64,000 bases of DNA from Brachionus manjavacas (taxonomy: Eukaryota; Rotifera; Eurotatoria; Ploima; Brachionidae). Positions within the stretch are counted from its first letter, which is position 1. Every line of letters starts with the position of its first letter. The translations under genes were made by a program, and so were the position numbers. Under the pieces are notes generated by a model. That model saw only the letters and a program-made list of their open reading frames with translations, made no database searches and was not told the origin of the DNA. Positions 24,894 to 36,201 of the stretch are shown here, one piece after another. The stretch covers positions 2,170,001 through 2,234,000 of the forward strand of contig JAHQIY010000013.1 of the NCBI GenBank assembly GCA_019054805.1, written 5' to 3'.

Positions 24894-26303
24894 TAGATAT
24901 ATCTATTAATGTTTTATTATAATTTAATTTTCTCATATTAAAATGCCAAGACAAGGGGGAAAAGAATCGCGATTTTAATTTTTGAAATATACCTTCGAAA
25001 TTACCATGTTCCATTGCTGTTCAAACTCGAGTTAATCAGGGAAATATTCGAAAATATAATAATCGGATATAAAGTGTTTTAAAATAATTTTTTAATATAA
25101 ATAGAACTAGAATTTTCTATTATCTTCATTTTCTATTATAAAGAATAAATAATAAAAATTGTACTTTTTAATAATTATTTTTTTAGATTAGCTTTTTTTA
25201 AGATGATATGTTACTTTTTGAAATTAATATTATAGCTAATTTAACTGGGGTTGAATTTTTTAATTGAGTTAAATTTAATGTTGGTTCTATTCGTCGTTGA
25301 AATTTTCAATCAATCAATTTTATCAATAAAAAATGTAATTTTAGATGTGAATATTGCACAAGATGGTTCTTTTCTCAATTTATAAAGCTTCGAAAAAGAA
25401 GCGTTTGCCATTGATAAATCATGTACTGTTTCAAAAGAAACAATCATCATTTCCTAAAGATATTAAACTTTTTGTTTACTTTTCGATTTTGACTCAAAAA
25501 ACTGACTGGACAATTGGTCACTTGATACCTGGTCTAATCATAATCTTATATGGAACACTTGAAACTGGAAAAAAAAACTTAACGAAGATTCAATAAATAA
25601 ATCATTAAAATCAAAGTTTGAATTTTAACTCAGTTGAAAGATTTATTTGACAGCAGCTTTGTTGAATACGTCATAATTAGAATTATGGTACGAAGAGCCT
25701 TATTTAGAAAAATTCGGAGCCAAAGCAGTTAAAGTTTGGAAAAAACTGCTTTATTCTTAATGAATGAAAAACAAGAATCGAATCAGCCTCGGACTAGTTA
25801 ATCTAAATTTACTCCAAGGCCATATCATATACAATGCAGCTTTTAGAAATTTAGTATAAGTCCAAGTCTTATCAAACTCAGATCGATGTTTCACGAACCA
25901 ATAATTAAACGAAATAAGGATTGAATGTTCATAGTTTTTTAAAAGAGAAAAATTTATTTTTCAAATTAAAAATAAATATCATTTCTGATTGAAAAACAGC
26001 TCATTTGGCTTAAATTTTTTCAAAGACAAATTATTTATTATCTTAATTGATGTGATGTATTTTTTATTTTGTAAAACAAGTTGATATAGTTTTGAATTAT
26101 GATTTAAAAATCTTCTAATATTTGTTCTAATTATAAGTTTATTTCGATTGATCAAAGACGTTAATGAGTATCACTAAACTCAAAAGTTTTCATATGATTT
26201 TTAAATTTTTAAACGTGAATAAACAGTCATGTGATTTGGGAACCTTATTTTTATATTTGAAATTTGCGTCCCAAATTTTATTTTAAATTTGAATAAAAAA
26301 AAT
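24894..26303. other. Intergenic stretch before cathepsin Z copy 2
   Basis: No recognisable gene is seen. A weak 80-codon frame (25354-25596), beginning MHKMVLFSIYKASKK, and broken frames up to about 25860 (EEPYLEKFGAKAVKVWKK) have slightly more balanced base composition than the surroundings. They may be an eroded transposon gene. I cannot assign a family. Confidence 0.35.
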
Positions 26304-27467
26304 AATGTTCTCCAAGATTTTAGCATCAGCAATTGTTTTATTCCAGTTGTTTTTTTTAATTTCATGTGGCGTTCTTAGATTTAACAGAGAACCATGCTAT
26401 ATAAAGAGTAAAACTCCCCATCCAGGAGTAAAGTCAGAAATTTATTACACCATATTTAACAAAACTAATTGTTTATTTTAGAAACTATCCGAGGCCACAT
26501 GAATATTTGAAGATAGAAGAATTGCCCCTAAATTGGGACTGGAGAAGCATAAATGGAATCAATTACTTGTCAACAACCAGAAATCAACATATCCCCCAAT
26601 ATTGTGGATCATGCTGGGCACATGGAACAACTAGCGCAATGGCGGATAGAATCAACATCAAAAGAAATGGATCTTGGCCTTCAGCTTACTTATCTGTACA
26701 AAATGTAATTGATTGTGGAGAAGCTGGTACATGCCATGGAGGTGACATGGTTCCAGTATTCAAATATGCCCATGAAAAGGGAATTCCAGATGAGACATGC
26801 AATAATTACCAAGCTATTGATCAAAAATGGTATTTCTTTTTGGAATTTTGTTAATTTTATTTTAATTTGAACCACAGTAACCCATACAACGAATGCTATA
26901 CTTGTCTGACTTTTAATGAATGTCATCAAGTTGATGATTATAAACGGTGGAAAGTGGGAGATTATGGCTTTATTGCTGGAAGAGAAAAAATGAAGGCAGA
27001 GATATTCGCCAATGGTCCGATTGCTTGTGCTTTGATGGCTACTCCTAAATTCGAAAATTATACTGGAGGAATTTATTCGGAATATTTTGAATCACCAGAA
27101 GTTAGATAAAAATTTTTTAAACAATAATTTAGTATTTTTTTTAATTAACACTAACCAATTAAGATTAATCATGCAATTTCGGTCACTGGATGGGGCTTTG
27201 ATAACAAAACTCAAACTGAATATTGGATCGGAAGAAACAGGTATTTAAATTGTTTTTTTTTAAATGGTTTAAAATTTTTAATTTAAGCTGGGGCCAACCA
27301 TGGGTAACTTTTGATAAAAAAAAACTAATCATTATATAATTTTTTAAAAAAATTTTCAGGGAGAACAAGGATTTTTTAAGATTGTAACTAGTACGTACAA
27401 AAATGGAGGGAATAAATATAATTTAGCCATTGAAACCGATTGTGCTTATGGAGACCCTATTTTTTAA
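26304..27467 (+). CDS. Cathepsin Z cysteine protease, tandem copy 2
   Basis: Six exons, 26304-26432, 26482-26829, 26878-27100, 27164-27240, 27288-27303 and 27360-27467, give about 299 residues closely matching copy 1. A signal peptide ([17 protein letters not shown]) is followed by YPRPHEYL and [13 protein letters not shown]. The catalytic triad Cys, His (INHAISV) and Asn (IGRNSWG) is intact, so both copies should be active lysosomal or secreted carboxypeptidases. Compared with copy 1 it has two extra introns of 48 and 47 nt; the second leaves a 16-nt exon encoding part of SWGQPW. Introns shared with copy 1 are at identical positions, which shows common origin. AATAAA is at 27516-27521. Confidence 0.94.
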
Positions 27468-28852
27468 ATTAATAATTGCAATAAATTGGAATGATTTTTT
27501 ACTAATTTTTAGCAAAATAAATTTTAAAAAAAATTAAAATTTGATTCTAAATTTAATACGATTTAAATTAAATTATTATTTTTGAAAAAAATATATCACT
27601 TTCAAAATCTATATAGTTAAATAAACCTTTTAATGATTAAATTTCAATCTCAGTAATAGCTGAAAGTCTTTTTCAGTTCTTTTATTCTAAAATAAAAAGA
27701 TAAGTAGATTAAATGGAAATTATTTAAAAAAAATTACTTTTGGGAAGATTAATTTAATGATTTTAGATGGCAAAAATTAATGGAATTTTTTTTAGAATCC
27801 TATCTAAAAAAAATTTAAAATTTATCTTAATTAAAAAAAAATTTTGATATGAACTATGTAAAATTGTCACAATATTTTAAAGATCCCGTTTTTATTCTGA
27901 AAGATAAAAAAATGAATAAAATGGAAAAAAAAATATCAGATGAATATTATACGGTTAAGGAATGAGAGAAGAAAAATACGTAAATGTGGTAGGAATGTTA
28001 ATTTAAACTTTAACTTTTAAAATAGACAGAACTGTTGAATTTTTGATTTTTTGTATTTTATTAACTACAACCAAATAAAATATCTAAAAGTTTTCTAATT
28101 TTTATCTTTAGATTAAATTTTTTTTATTTGATGGTATCTTAATTGAATTCAAAAAAGTATTTAATGATTCAACAATAATTCAGATACTACAATAATTCAA
28201 TGATTCAACAAAATGGAACATGTTATTTAAATATGTGACTTTGTTATAAATTTAAAATGTTTGCAAAATCATCTACCGAAGCAGAATAGACATCAAAAGA
28301 AACTTAAATTGAAATCTGCAAAATATCTTCTTATAAATTTTAATAATTTTTCAAAAAAAATTTTAATTAAGGTTTATAGATTTAACAATCAAATAGTGAC
28401 CAAAATTTTTTTATTTGTTTATTTGATAAGAAGACTTATAATTTTTTTAAAATAAAATTAATATATAATTAAAAGTAATTTTTTCTTTTTGTCCATGGAA
28501 CTTTAAAACTTTAATAAACAAATTAAATGTCCCCAAAATTATTTGAAATTATTCGCTTGTGTCCGATAATAGGATTGTAATGCTAAATGCTTTTAATATC
28601 AATCAACTCGATCTTATTCAAAAAAGTCGACTTTTATTTTGCTTTAAATTGAGGCATTATTGACCTAAAAAATTATTATTTTTTATAAAATGAATATTTT
28701 ATAATCTTATTTAATGCTAAATAGCTCTACCCGATTGCAGTTTTTCTATGTAATTCTTTTTTTTCTTTTTTAGTGAGAGCAAAATTAATTTCATTAAAAT
28801 TTTCATAAACAAATTGAGAAATAATTTTGGTAATAATTTTCGAGAGAACAGA
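27468..28852. other. Intergenic stretch, cathepsin Z2 to UBE2W
   Basis: AT-rich DNA with no convincing exon. A good acceptor (TTTCTTTTTTAG, ending at about 28773) and an open frame from there into UBE2W suggest an upstream, possibly 5' untranslated, exon of that gene. I could not place that exon. Confidence 0.4.
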
Positions 28853-29352
28853 ATGGCTCTACGGTTACAGAAAGAGCTAGCCAATTTTATGCGAGACCCC
28901 ATTCCAGGCATGAGTTTGGATCACAACTCTGTGGAAGGCAACATAAATGTCTGGGTGATAAATGTGGCCGGAGCATCAAACACTCTATACGAAGGTGAAA
29001 CTTTCAAATTGCAGTTCAAGTTTCCACAACGATATCCGTTCGATTCACCGTCAGTAATGTTCATCGGCAGCAAAATACCTGAGCATCCACACATTTACAG
29101 CAATGGCCATATTTGCTTATCTATTTTGACAGATGAATGGTCACCAGCTCTGTCTGTTCAATCTGTCTGTCTGTCCATACTGAGTATGTTAAGTAGTTGT
29201 AAAACAAAAACTCGGCCCTCTGATGACGAACGCTACGTTTTAACGTGTCGTGACCCGAGTGATCCTAAAAAAACTAAATGGTTTTTTCATGGTAAATTAT
29301 TTCAATTTTTTTTTCATATTTTTATTTTTATTCTGTAGATGATGATGTGTGA
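28853..29352 (+). CDS. UBE2W: Ubiquitin-conjugating enzyme E2 W
   Basis: Two exons, 28853-29291 and 29339-29352, encode about 150 residues, the usual length of UBE2W (151). The ATG at 28853 gives MALRLQKEL, matching the family start. The UBC fold is evident in YEGETFKLQFKFPQRYPFDS and the catalytic Cys in YSNGHICLSIL, followed by WSPALSVQSVCLSI. The end KKTKWFFHDDDV resembles the WWYHDDTC tail of UBE2W. The family attaches a single ubiquitin to protein N-termini with RING E3 ligases in cytosol and nucleus. The last exon is only 14 nt and its splice completes the HDDD tail. The frame is open upstream of the ATG, so an upstream exon is possible. Confidence 0.93.
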
Positions 29353-30103
29353 ATCAGTGATTTAATGGTTTTAAGATAAAATTTGACTTGAATATTTTTA
29401 CCGTTTTTTAAAATTATTTTTTAAATTTAAAGAATTGAAGATTTATTTTTTGTTTTTATTACGATTATAAATGAAATAATCATGCCATAAATTTTCAATT
29501 TTAGTTTCAATATCAGATTAGATTTAATTGCTTAATTTAATTTTTTTGAATATCAGCCTGGAAGATTTTATGTTATTCTAAATAGTGACTTTATTTACCG
29601 ATGACGAAAAATATTTTGATAAATTATTTGATTTTTAAATTAAAAAGTAAATGATTAAAAAAAGTATTTATTTTTTTGATTTTTACACAAAGTACTGGTA
29701 GAATTTAAAGTTTTGCGAAATTTTACGTAAAAGGACTAAAGAAAATTTATTAATTTTAAAGTAAAAAATGCATAAAAATTTAATTATATAAACTTGATCA
29801 AATATATAAAAAAAGCTAAAATTTGAATTTTGAAGTTTTATTTGGAATATTGCCTTTTATAATTTTTAAAATAGAGGTAACTTTAAAATTAATAATTACC
29901 TAAGATCGTAAGAGCATTATAAATATTAGACTCGAATTGATACAGCCATTTAAATTATTAACTCAACATTTTTAATTTTCATTTAACACTAACTTGAGAA
30001 ATCTTTGTGCTAAAGTTGTTTTAAACTTTCTCCTTTTTATTTTATTGATTTTAAAATAATTATAAAATTATTCTAACGTAATTATCCGAATAACGCTGAC
30101 ACG

Positions 30104-30133
30104 CTGAATTTAGTGACATGTCACTAAATTCAG
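30104..30133. repeat. Perfect 30-bp palindrome
   Basis: CTGAATTTAGTGACA is followed directly by its exact reverse complement TGTCACTAAATTCAG, with no spacer. It lies about 750 bp downstream of UBE2W and 70 bp before a dispersed repeat. Its function is unknown. Confidence 0.9.
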
Positions 30134-30174
30134 TGTTATTATTTAGTGTTATTATTTTTTCAGTTATTTTTTAA

Positions 30175-30300
30175 ATCTACATAACATGTAAAGAATGTTT
30201 CATTAAAATTTTTTAAATTGATTCGAAAATTGATTTTAATATTTGAAGATAAATTCTTCTAATTGAAATGATATTTTGAATTGATCATAAACTTAAAACT
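30175..30300. repeat. Dispersed repeat copy (see 8095, 49025)
   Basis: It shares ATGTAAAGAATGTT, AAGATAAA and the end GAATTGATCATAAACTT with 49025-49150 and 8095-8214. About 125 bp can be recognised. It is probably one end of a MITE related to family A. Confidence 0.45.
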
Positions 30301-30429
30301 ACAAATTTTTTTTTAATATCAGTCTATTTTTTTAAACAGAATTTCAAAACAATAAAAAAAAACTTAAATAATCAAATAATCATCCTGCCTGACAAATCTT
30401 CTTATTTTTTTTTTCGAAAAATAATTTGG

Positions 30430-30990
30430 ATATTAACTCCAGGGCGGTTCCAAGTGGCGTAGATCTTCTCTTCAGCCCTCTTTTTTGGAAATAAAAAGCT
30501 TAATTGAGCACCATTTTAAAGCGAGTCTAAAGGAGTCTAATATTTTGTTTGGTTTGTGGTTTTTTTCGAGTATTCTTAAATTTTTTTTGTCAATTAGACA
30601 GAGGTTTTTTTTTGATTTAAAAAATTTTTTAAATTGTTAAATAGTGCGTTGGTTATCTCGTCGATTTTTTCCATGTTTAGAGTCTTATGTATCGTTTCGA
30701 TGCTTGTTTTTTTCGGGAAAAATTTAATGATTCGAAAAATTTTGTTTTGAAAAATTTGAAGGTCCTTTATAATATTTTGTGTTCCGGTTTGAAGAATTAC
30801 AAAGCAATAGTCGAATAACGATCTAATGAGAGACTTTTATAGCATTTTATTTATGTTGAATGAAGAATTCCATTTGAACCCTTCGACTTTTCGTAGAATG
30901 TTGATTTTGGGTGGCGCTTTCTTGACTAGTTCAAACAAATACTCGGCATATTTTAGTTAAGAGTCGAGTCTAATGTCGAGGAAATTAATA
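30430..30990 (-). mobile_element. Decayed LINE fragment, distal RT region
   Basis: The minus strand reads through KSLIRSLFDYCFVILQTG, NIIKDLQIFQNKIFRIIKFF and further LINE-type text, with several stops and frame changes. This is the region just after the RT catalytic core in non-LTR elements (YKSLIRSLFDY). The copy is clearly dead. Its text differs from the LINE at 31949-36201, so it belongs to another family. Confidence 0.7.
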
Positions 30991-31007
30991 ATTTTTTTTT
31001 ATGTAAC

Positions 31008-31031
31008 TTTTCATTTTCTATAGAGCATGAA
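31008..31031. repeat. Motif repeated inverted at 36497-36520
   Basis: TTTCATTTTCTATAGAGCAT here occurs as its reverse complement at about 36497-36520, with some similarity extending outward. The two copies bracket the whole nested LINE region. They may be the ends of an older element into which the LINEs inserted, or a chance of local duplication. Confidence 0.4.
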
Positions 31032-31582
31032 GCATGTAAAAAAATATAAATTTTTTTATAAGTTTATCTATTATAATGTAAAATAGCATGTGGCAAATTT
31101 TTTTTCTATTTAAGATTTTAATAGAAATAATTGCTTAATTATATTTCAAATTTTAACATGCTAAAGTTTTATATTAAAACTACTATATATTTTTTCTATT
31201 TAAAAAAGTTAAATAGAAAAAAAATGTCTTTAAAAATTAATAAAAAAAAACACGCGTTTTTGTGGATTTTTTTCAGGCGTTTTTTGTTTTACTTGTTTAA
31301 ACAGGAAAATATTCATTTTCCAAAATTTTTTTTGTTTTAATAAAATGATAATAAAGAAGTTTTGAATTTTTCAGCTCTTTCACAAGTTGATTAAGTTGAC
31401 GTTACTTTGCATTGAGAATCAAGGCTCTATTTTTCTACAGTTTAATTAAGTTAAAAGATTGATAACTTCATTGTTTTTCATTTTCCTAAATTGTTTTTCT
31501 AGAATAGAAAATATTAATATTCTTACTTACCATTAGAGATAATTTTATTAAATATGTGAAATACAAAATTATTGACATTATA

Positions 31583-31948
31583 ATAATAATAATAATATTA
31601 AGCTAAGATGGTTTACTCACCAAATGAAAACCCATATAGGGAACGTTATAGTAGCTTAGTGCCTAATACTCCTTTAACAATCGCGACGTATTGATTTTGT
31701 CAACCAATTTCTTAAAAAAGCTCTTTGAACTTGCTTTGACTACCTCAGGAGGCAATCTGTTTAAGTTGTCTACTACTCTGTTAAGTATGAAATGCTCTCG
31801 TTGGTTGATTCTCGTCAGTTGTTTGGACATTCTGTGTTCTGTACCCACATATATTCCTCGCTTGACCAGAACAGCTCAAACAATCGCAAAGTTTGTTTGG
31901 ATTGTGCCAGTTAACTTTAGCTAAACCATTAACTATCTTGAAATATTC
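31583..31948 (-). mobile_element. 3' part of an older LINE split by a younger LINE
   Basis: The minus strand encodes YFKIVNGLAKVNW, then TRINQREHFILNRVVDNLNR and LPPEVVKASS, ending in a TTATTATTATTA tail. This matches the C-terminal end and 3' tail of the LINE at 31949-36201 (NCNQREYFFINRAVPIWNSL). The frame begins exactly where the fragment at 36202-36482 stops (RRGDLVE, then YFKIV), so the two are one element interrupted at 31948/36202. Confidence 0.85.
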
Positions 31949-32002
31949 TATTATAATTATAATCAAAATTTGAAAAAAAAAAAATTAATTTTTTAATTCA
32001 AA

Positions 32003-32806
32003 ATGGTTAATGAAAACCAATATCCACTGGATCTTGTCGGTGTCTGGCCGAGCTTAGGACAAGGAGGTCATTCGGAATGCACTAAGACAATGTTCTTTTG
32101 GATGAAAAACTTGTGTGCATCCGTAAAAGCACTCAAAAACAAAGTCGATACACTTGAATCAAAAGTTGAAACGCTCGAGAGAGAAAAAAACGAATTAACG
32201 GATAAACTAGCAACAATGCAAACTAACCCTCGTCCTTCAGTTGACTGGACAAAAGTCTTTGACAAAAACACAAAAAATACGAACGAAGAAGTTATGATTA
32301 TTGCGAAAGTAGCGCGCGAACTTAAAAGTAAAGAAACTAGAGAAAATAATATAATTATAAGCGGACTAAACGGACTCGAAACTGGAACTGAAGAGGAAAA
32401 ACTGGAATTCGATAAACAAGAAGTGGAAAAAGTTCTAGATGTAATCGGCATCGCTCCGACTAGGGTAAAAAGACGATCAAGAATACGTAAAATTAGACAG
32501 GACAATAAACCGGAACTTATGATTGTCGAATTTGAGGAAAAAACACATCAGGAACAAGCATTATTGAGTAGTAGATTGCTAAGAGAAAAACAAGTATACA
32601 AAAATGTTTATATAAACAAAGACTTGACTCGTAACGAATTGGATGAGGCAAGAGAAAGAAGAAGCGTTATACGAGCGCGAAACGATAATCTTGAAAATGG
32701 AGAAGGGAGGCTTAAATACGGCGTACACAACGGAAAAGAGTTTTATTGGGGCGAACGATTCGGTAATGTTGTTCGAATCGACAAACAGACTAAGCGAGCC
32801 ATCTAA
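32003..32806 (+). CDS. LINE ORF1, coiled-coil nucleic-acid-binding protein
   Basis: 267 residues. Residues about 35-72 form a heptad coiled coil (VKALKNKVDTLESKVETLER). The second half (NIIISGLNG ... KPELMIVEFEE ... KNVYINKDLT) has the layout of the RRM/CTD-type domain of LINE ORF1 proteins, which trimerise and coat the element RNA. No CCHC zinc knuckle is seen. It overlaps the start of ORF2 by 41 nt if ORF2 uses the ATG at 32766. The frame is fully intact, in contrast to ORF2. Confidence 0.8.
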   Translation: MVNENQYPLDLVGVWPSLGQGGHSECTKTMFFWMKNLCASVKALKNKVDTLESKVETLEREKNELTDKLATMQTNPRPSVDWTKVFDKNTKNTNEEVMIIAKVARELKSKETRENNIIISGLNGLETGTEEEKLEFDKQEVEKVLDVIGIAPTRVKRRSRIRKIRQDNKPELMIVEFEEKTHQEQALLSSRLLREKQVYKNVYINKDLTRNELDEARERRSVIRARNDNLENGEGRLKYGVHNGKEFYWGERFGNVVRIDKQTKRAI

Positions 32807-34084
32807 AAAATCGCTCGCAAACTTGGACCCAAAAGCGGCAAAGACGAACAGCAAAAATTTAATTAATAATATTAATAACAAAAAACCTCAACAAAACAAC
32901 AACAATAAATTAAGCTGCTTTTTTACTAACGCTACTTCACTCCAATCATCGAATAAAATTAATCAATTTAAATCTTTAGTATCATCTCTCAACTTCCCGG
33001 ACGTTATCTGCGTATGTGAAACTTGGTTCACTAACAATTCAACACATACATTAAATGGCTACCAAATCTTTTTCAGAAATCGAAAATCTGACTTAGACGG
33101 CGGAGGCGGTGGCGTAGCAATTTATGTCAAACTTGGTCTCACAGCGCATGAAGTAGTAAACAAACGCTTGAATGATCTTAAAATAGAACAAATTTGGTGT
33201 GAAATAATAATTAACGAGAAAAAGGAATCAATAATTATTGGCTGTATCTACAGGCCTCCGCAGTCCAGTAGAGAAACAAATATTGAGATAAATCGATCGT
33301 TTATTGAAGCCAACAGACTCGTTGCCTCTAAAAGGCACACGGGACTCCTAATTGTCGGTGATTTTAACTACTCAGATATCCAGTGGACAGAAACAGGTGG
33401 CTTATGCAAAGGTAGTGGAAGAGCCTCGAGCCTAGAATTTTTAGATAATGTTAACAACAACTATCTTGCACAAGTAGTCAAGGAGCCTACATTTAGGAGT
33501 AATACTCTCGACTTAGTCTTTGTAGATGACCCGAATCGAATTTACTCAGTCGATATTGGCCCTCCAATAAGCGTCTCAAAATTAAATCAATTACACTCGA
33601 CCTTAACTTGGGAATTTCACTTAAAGGAGGAGGCTGTTAAAAATCAAAATAAAGGCAATCGTTTTCTCTACCACAAAGGTAAATATGATCTTTTTAACAA
33701 ATCAATTAATGACATAAATTGGTATGAACTTAATGACGAGTTAAACGAAAACGAAATGTTTGAGTTATTTCTAGAAAAATACGACAAAGCCTCGAACAAT
33801 TTTATTCAAAAGATTAAGGTCTCATCTGGCGTTACCCAAACCAAAGCTAAACCAAAATGGTTTAACTCAAATATCAAAAAATTAACAAGAAATAAATATC
33901 AACTTTGGATTAAATTAAGAGCTAATAACAAAAAAGATAAGAATTTAATCGAAGAGTACAATCGCGTCTCTAAAAGTGTCAAATCTCTAGTCAAAGATTC
34001 TATTGTTAATTACGAAAAATCTATAATAAGCAAAGCAAAAAAACCCAAAACTTCTTTACACATATATAAACGAGCAAAAAAATA
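32766..34084 (+). CDS. LINE ORF2, apurinic-type endonuclease part
   Basis: The frame encodes an APE-like endonuclease domain: FFTNATSLQSSNKINQF, VICVCETWF (catalytic Glu), GGGVAIYVK, IIGCIYRPPQS, LLIVGDFNYSDIQW (metal-binding Asp and Asn) and STLDLVF-type SNTLDLVFV. This nicks target DNA to prime reverse transcription. The open frame starts further upstream (ATG at 32643) inside ORF1; the ATG at 32766 is the more natural start. It ends at a TAA (34083-34085) just after a run of seven A, where the RT continues in another frame, so one base has probably been gained or lost. Confidence 0.8.
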
Positions 34085-35869
34085 AAGGATAGCATTCGTT
34101 CTCTTAGTGTTGATAATAAATTCGTTGTTGAAGATGAGGAGATCGCCAACTGTTTAAGCGACTGCTTCTTTCAGGTGTTTACCAAGCACAACGACGACGT
34201 GGAGTTTCCTCATTTATCAAACCGTGCAAATAATTTATGCTTAATAAAAGAAGAAACTTTTTCTCGCGAAAATATACTAAAAGAGCTTTTACGACTGGAC
34301 GTTAATAAAACAATGGGTGCTGACGCTATTCATCCCTATGTTCTAAACAAGTGTGCTGAAAGCTGTTCACAAGTGTTGGCCCTGATCTTTGCTAAGTCTT
34401 TTAAAAATGGTAAGCTCCCTGAGAAATGGAAAGAAGCCGACTTAACACCGACCTTTAAATCAGGAAATCGAACCGATCCATCTAATTACAGAATAATTTC
34501 TCTGACTTCAGTACCATGCAAAGTTATGGAGCGCCTAATCAAGAGAGAAATGGTTCTGCACCTCATTAGAAATAAGTTAATCTCGCCTGAGCAACATGGC
34601 TTTGTGCAGACGAAATCATGTGCAACCAACTTGTTAGAATCACTCGATATGCTCACTGAGACTTTAAATAAAGGGTTTGCGTTGATTCTTATTTACCTTG
34701 ATTTTGCGAAAGCTTTTGATAAGGTATCACACAGAGCGCTAATCTACAAAGTTGAAAAGTATGGCTTTTGTGATCCACTATTAAGGTGGCTCAAGGATTT
34801 CTTAACTGGCAGGAAACAAAGAGTTGTAATAAATGGTTGCGCGTCAGTTTGGAAAGACGTTCTAAGTGGAGTGCCTCAAGGTTCAGTCCTGGGTCCACTA
34901 CTTTTTGTACTCTTCATAAATGACATGCCAGAAGTCATCAAAAATATATGTAAACTGTTTGCATACGATAGTAAACTCATAACATGTATTAAAAACGAAG
35001 ATGATCGAGCAACCGTCCAACAGGACCTAGACGCGCTATTCAAGTGGTCACAAGATTGGATGATGTGTTTTAACAACAACAAGTGTAAAGTGATGCACAT
35101 CGGCAAAGGAAAAGGTCACAACAAAGTAAACTTAAACTTAGATTTAGCATCATCTTTTCAACTAGAGGAGTCGAAAACTGGACAAAAAATCGCACTGAAA
35201 GAAACAAAAGTTGAAAGGGACCTTGGTGTGTATATCTCGAACGACCTGAAGTGGCATGAACAAGTAAAACACGCTACCGCGCAAGCCAACTCTGTTTTAG
35301 GCCAACTTAAGAGATCAATACAGGTTTGGGACATTAAATCATTTAAAACTCTTTACACAGCATTTGTTAGACCTCACTTAGAATATTCGTCGTCTGCCAT
35401 GAACCCATACAGAAAAAAAGATATTAAGATGCTTGAATCAGTACAGAGAAGAGCCACAAAGCTTGTACCAACCCTAAAGCATCTATCATATGAGACAAGA
35501 TTAGAAAGAGTCGGCCTGACAACATTGGAAACGCGTAGGGAACGTGGCGACGCAATACAATACTTTAAAATAAATTCTGGACTAAATTCAGTCTGCTGGT
35601 ACTATCCAAACAACCAAGTACACTCAATTAACGCTTTGGGTGCAGCAAGCAATGTAAGAGGCAACAATCGTCAGTCTCCAAAAATAAAAAGACAATTTAC
35701 TCGGAATTGTAACCAGAGGGAATATTTTTTTATAAATAGAGCAGTGCCAATCTGGAATTCACTGCCAAGCGAGGTACAGTTATCAAAAACAGTCAACGAG
35801 TTCAACGAGTTCAAAAACAAATACGACGAATTTAAAAACAGCCAGCGAACGATGAGATTCAACATCTAG
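34085..35869 (+). CDS. LINE ORF2, reverse transcriptase part (frameshifted)
   Basis: The frame continues the protein after the A-run: linker, then RT blocks NKTMGADAIHPYVLN, NYRIISLTSVPCKVMERL, LISPEQHGFV, LIYLDFAKAFDKVSHRAL, SGVPQGSVLGPLLFVLFIND. The catalytic block reads KLFAYDSKL, whereas active elements have A-D-D; the first Asp is Tyr (one-base change GAT to TAT). The distal region (LYTAFVRPHLEYSSSAMNP, RRATKLVPTLKHLSYE, NCNQREYFFINRAVPIWNSL) is intact. Combined with the frameshift this copy should not retrotranspose. Confidence 0.9.
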   Translation, partial: KDSIRSLSVDNKFVVEDEEIANCLSDCFFQVFTKHNDDVEFPHLSNRANNLCLIKEETFSRENILKELLRLDVNKTMGADAIHPYVLNKCAESCSQVLALIFAKSFKNGKLPEKWKEADLTPTFKSGNRTDPSNYRIISLTSVPCKVMERLIKREMVLHLIRNKLISPEQHGFVQTKSCATNLLESLDMLTETLNKGFALILIYLDFAKAFDKVSHRALIYKVEKYGFCDPLLRWLKDFLTGRKQRVVINGCASVWKDVLSGVPQGSVLGPLLFVLFINDMPEVIKNICKLFAYDSKLITCIKNEDDRATVQQDLDALFKWSQDWMMCFNNNKCKVMHIGKGKGHNKVNLNLDLASSFQLEESKTGQKIALKETKVERDLGVYISNDLKWHEQVKHATAQANSVLGQLKRSIQVWDIKSFKTLYTAFVRPHLEYSSSAMNPYRKKDIKMLESVQRRATKLVPTLKHLSYETRLERVGLTTLETRRERGDAIQYFKINSGLNSVCWYYPNNQVHSINALGAASNVRGNNRQSPKIKRQFTRNCNQREYFFINRAVPIWNSLPSEVQLSKTVNEFNEFKNKYDEFKNSQRTMRFNI

Positions 35870-36201
35870 GAAAAAGCGTTATTAACTTTAATATTTTAGA
35901 CTATTATTAGCATTAGTATTTATTACATAAATTTTCTAGACAATCGTTAATGCTTATTTATATTACTCTTACTTCTTTTAAACTATTAGTTAATTTAGTA
36001 TTTTCAATTTCTTTTTTCTTACGATATGCTTAGCTATTATTTTAAAGTAAAAATCATTACTACTCATCTTAACCCACTGTAAATTTTTGAGTAGGTCGAA
36101 AGCCGACTCAAAAGCTGCCATAGTGTGAATTCTACTGTTTTCACGCTCCGCAGACCTTGGCAACTTGGTCTGTTGCAGCTTATTATATTATTATATTATT
36201 C

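Larger units (their letters stand above)
29353..30429. other. Intergenic stretch after UBE2W
   Basis: No exon was recognised. It contains the perfect 30-bp palindrome at 30104-30133 and the dispersed repeat at 30175-30300; the rest is AT-rich sequence without visible structure. Confidence 0.4.
31949..36201 (+). mobile_element. Nearly full-length two-ORF LINE (CR1/L2/Jockey-like)
   Basis: About 4.25 kb: a very short 5' leader, ORF1 (32003-32806), ORF2 with endonuclease and reverse transcriptase (32766-35869), and a roughly 330-bp 3' tail ending in GCAGCTTATTATATTATTAT. TATTC stands at both borders (31944-31948 and 36197-36201); removing the element restores CTTGAAATATTC-GACAAGATC, the coding text of an older LINE. 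ORF2 has one frameshift and a changed catalytic motif, so this copy is probably immobile although young-looking. The gene content fits the CR1/L2/Jockey group; the exact clade is not determined. Confidence 0.9.

Noticed and set aside
32068-32881. Minus-strand frames of 145 and 100 codons
   Set aside because: They are antisense shadows of LINE ORF1 and the start of ORF2.
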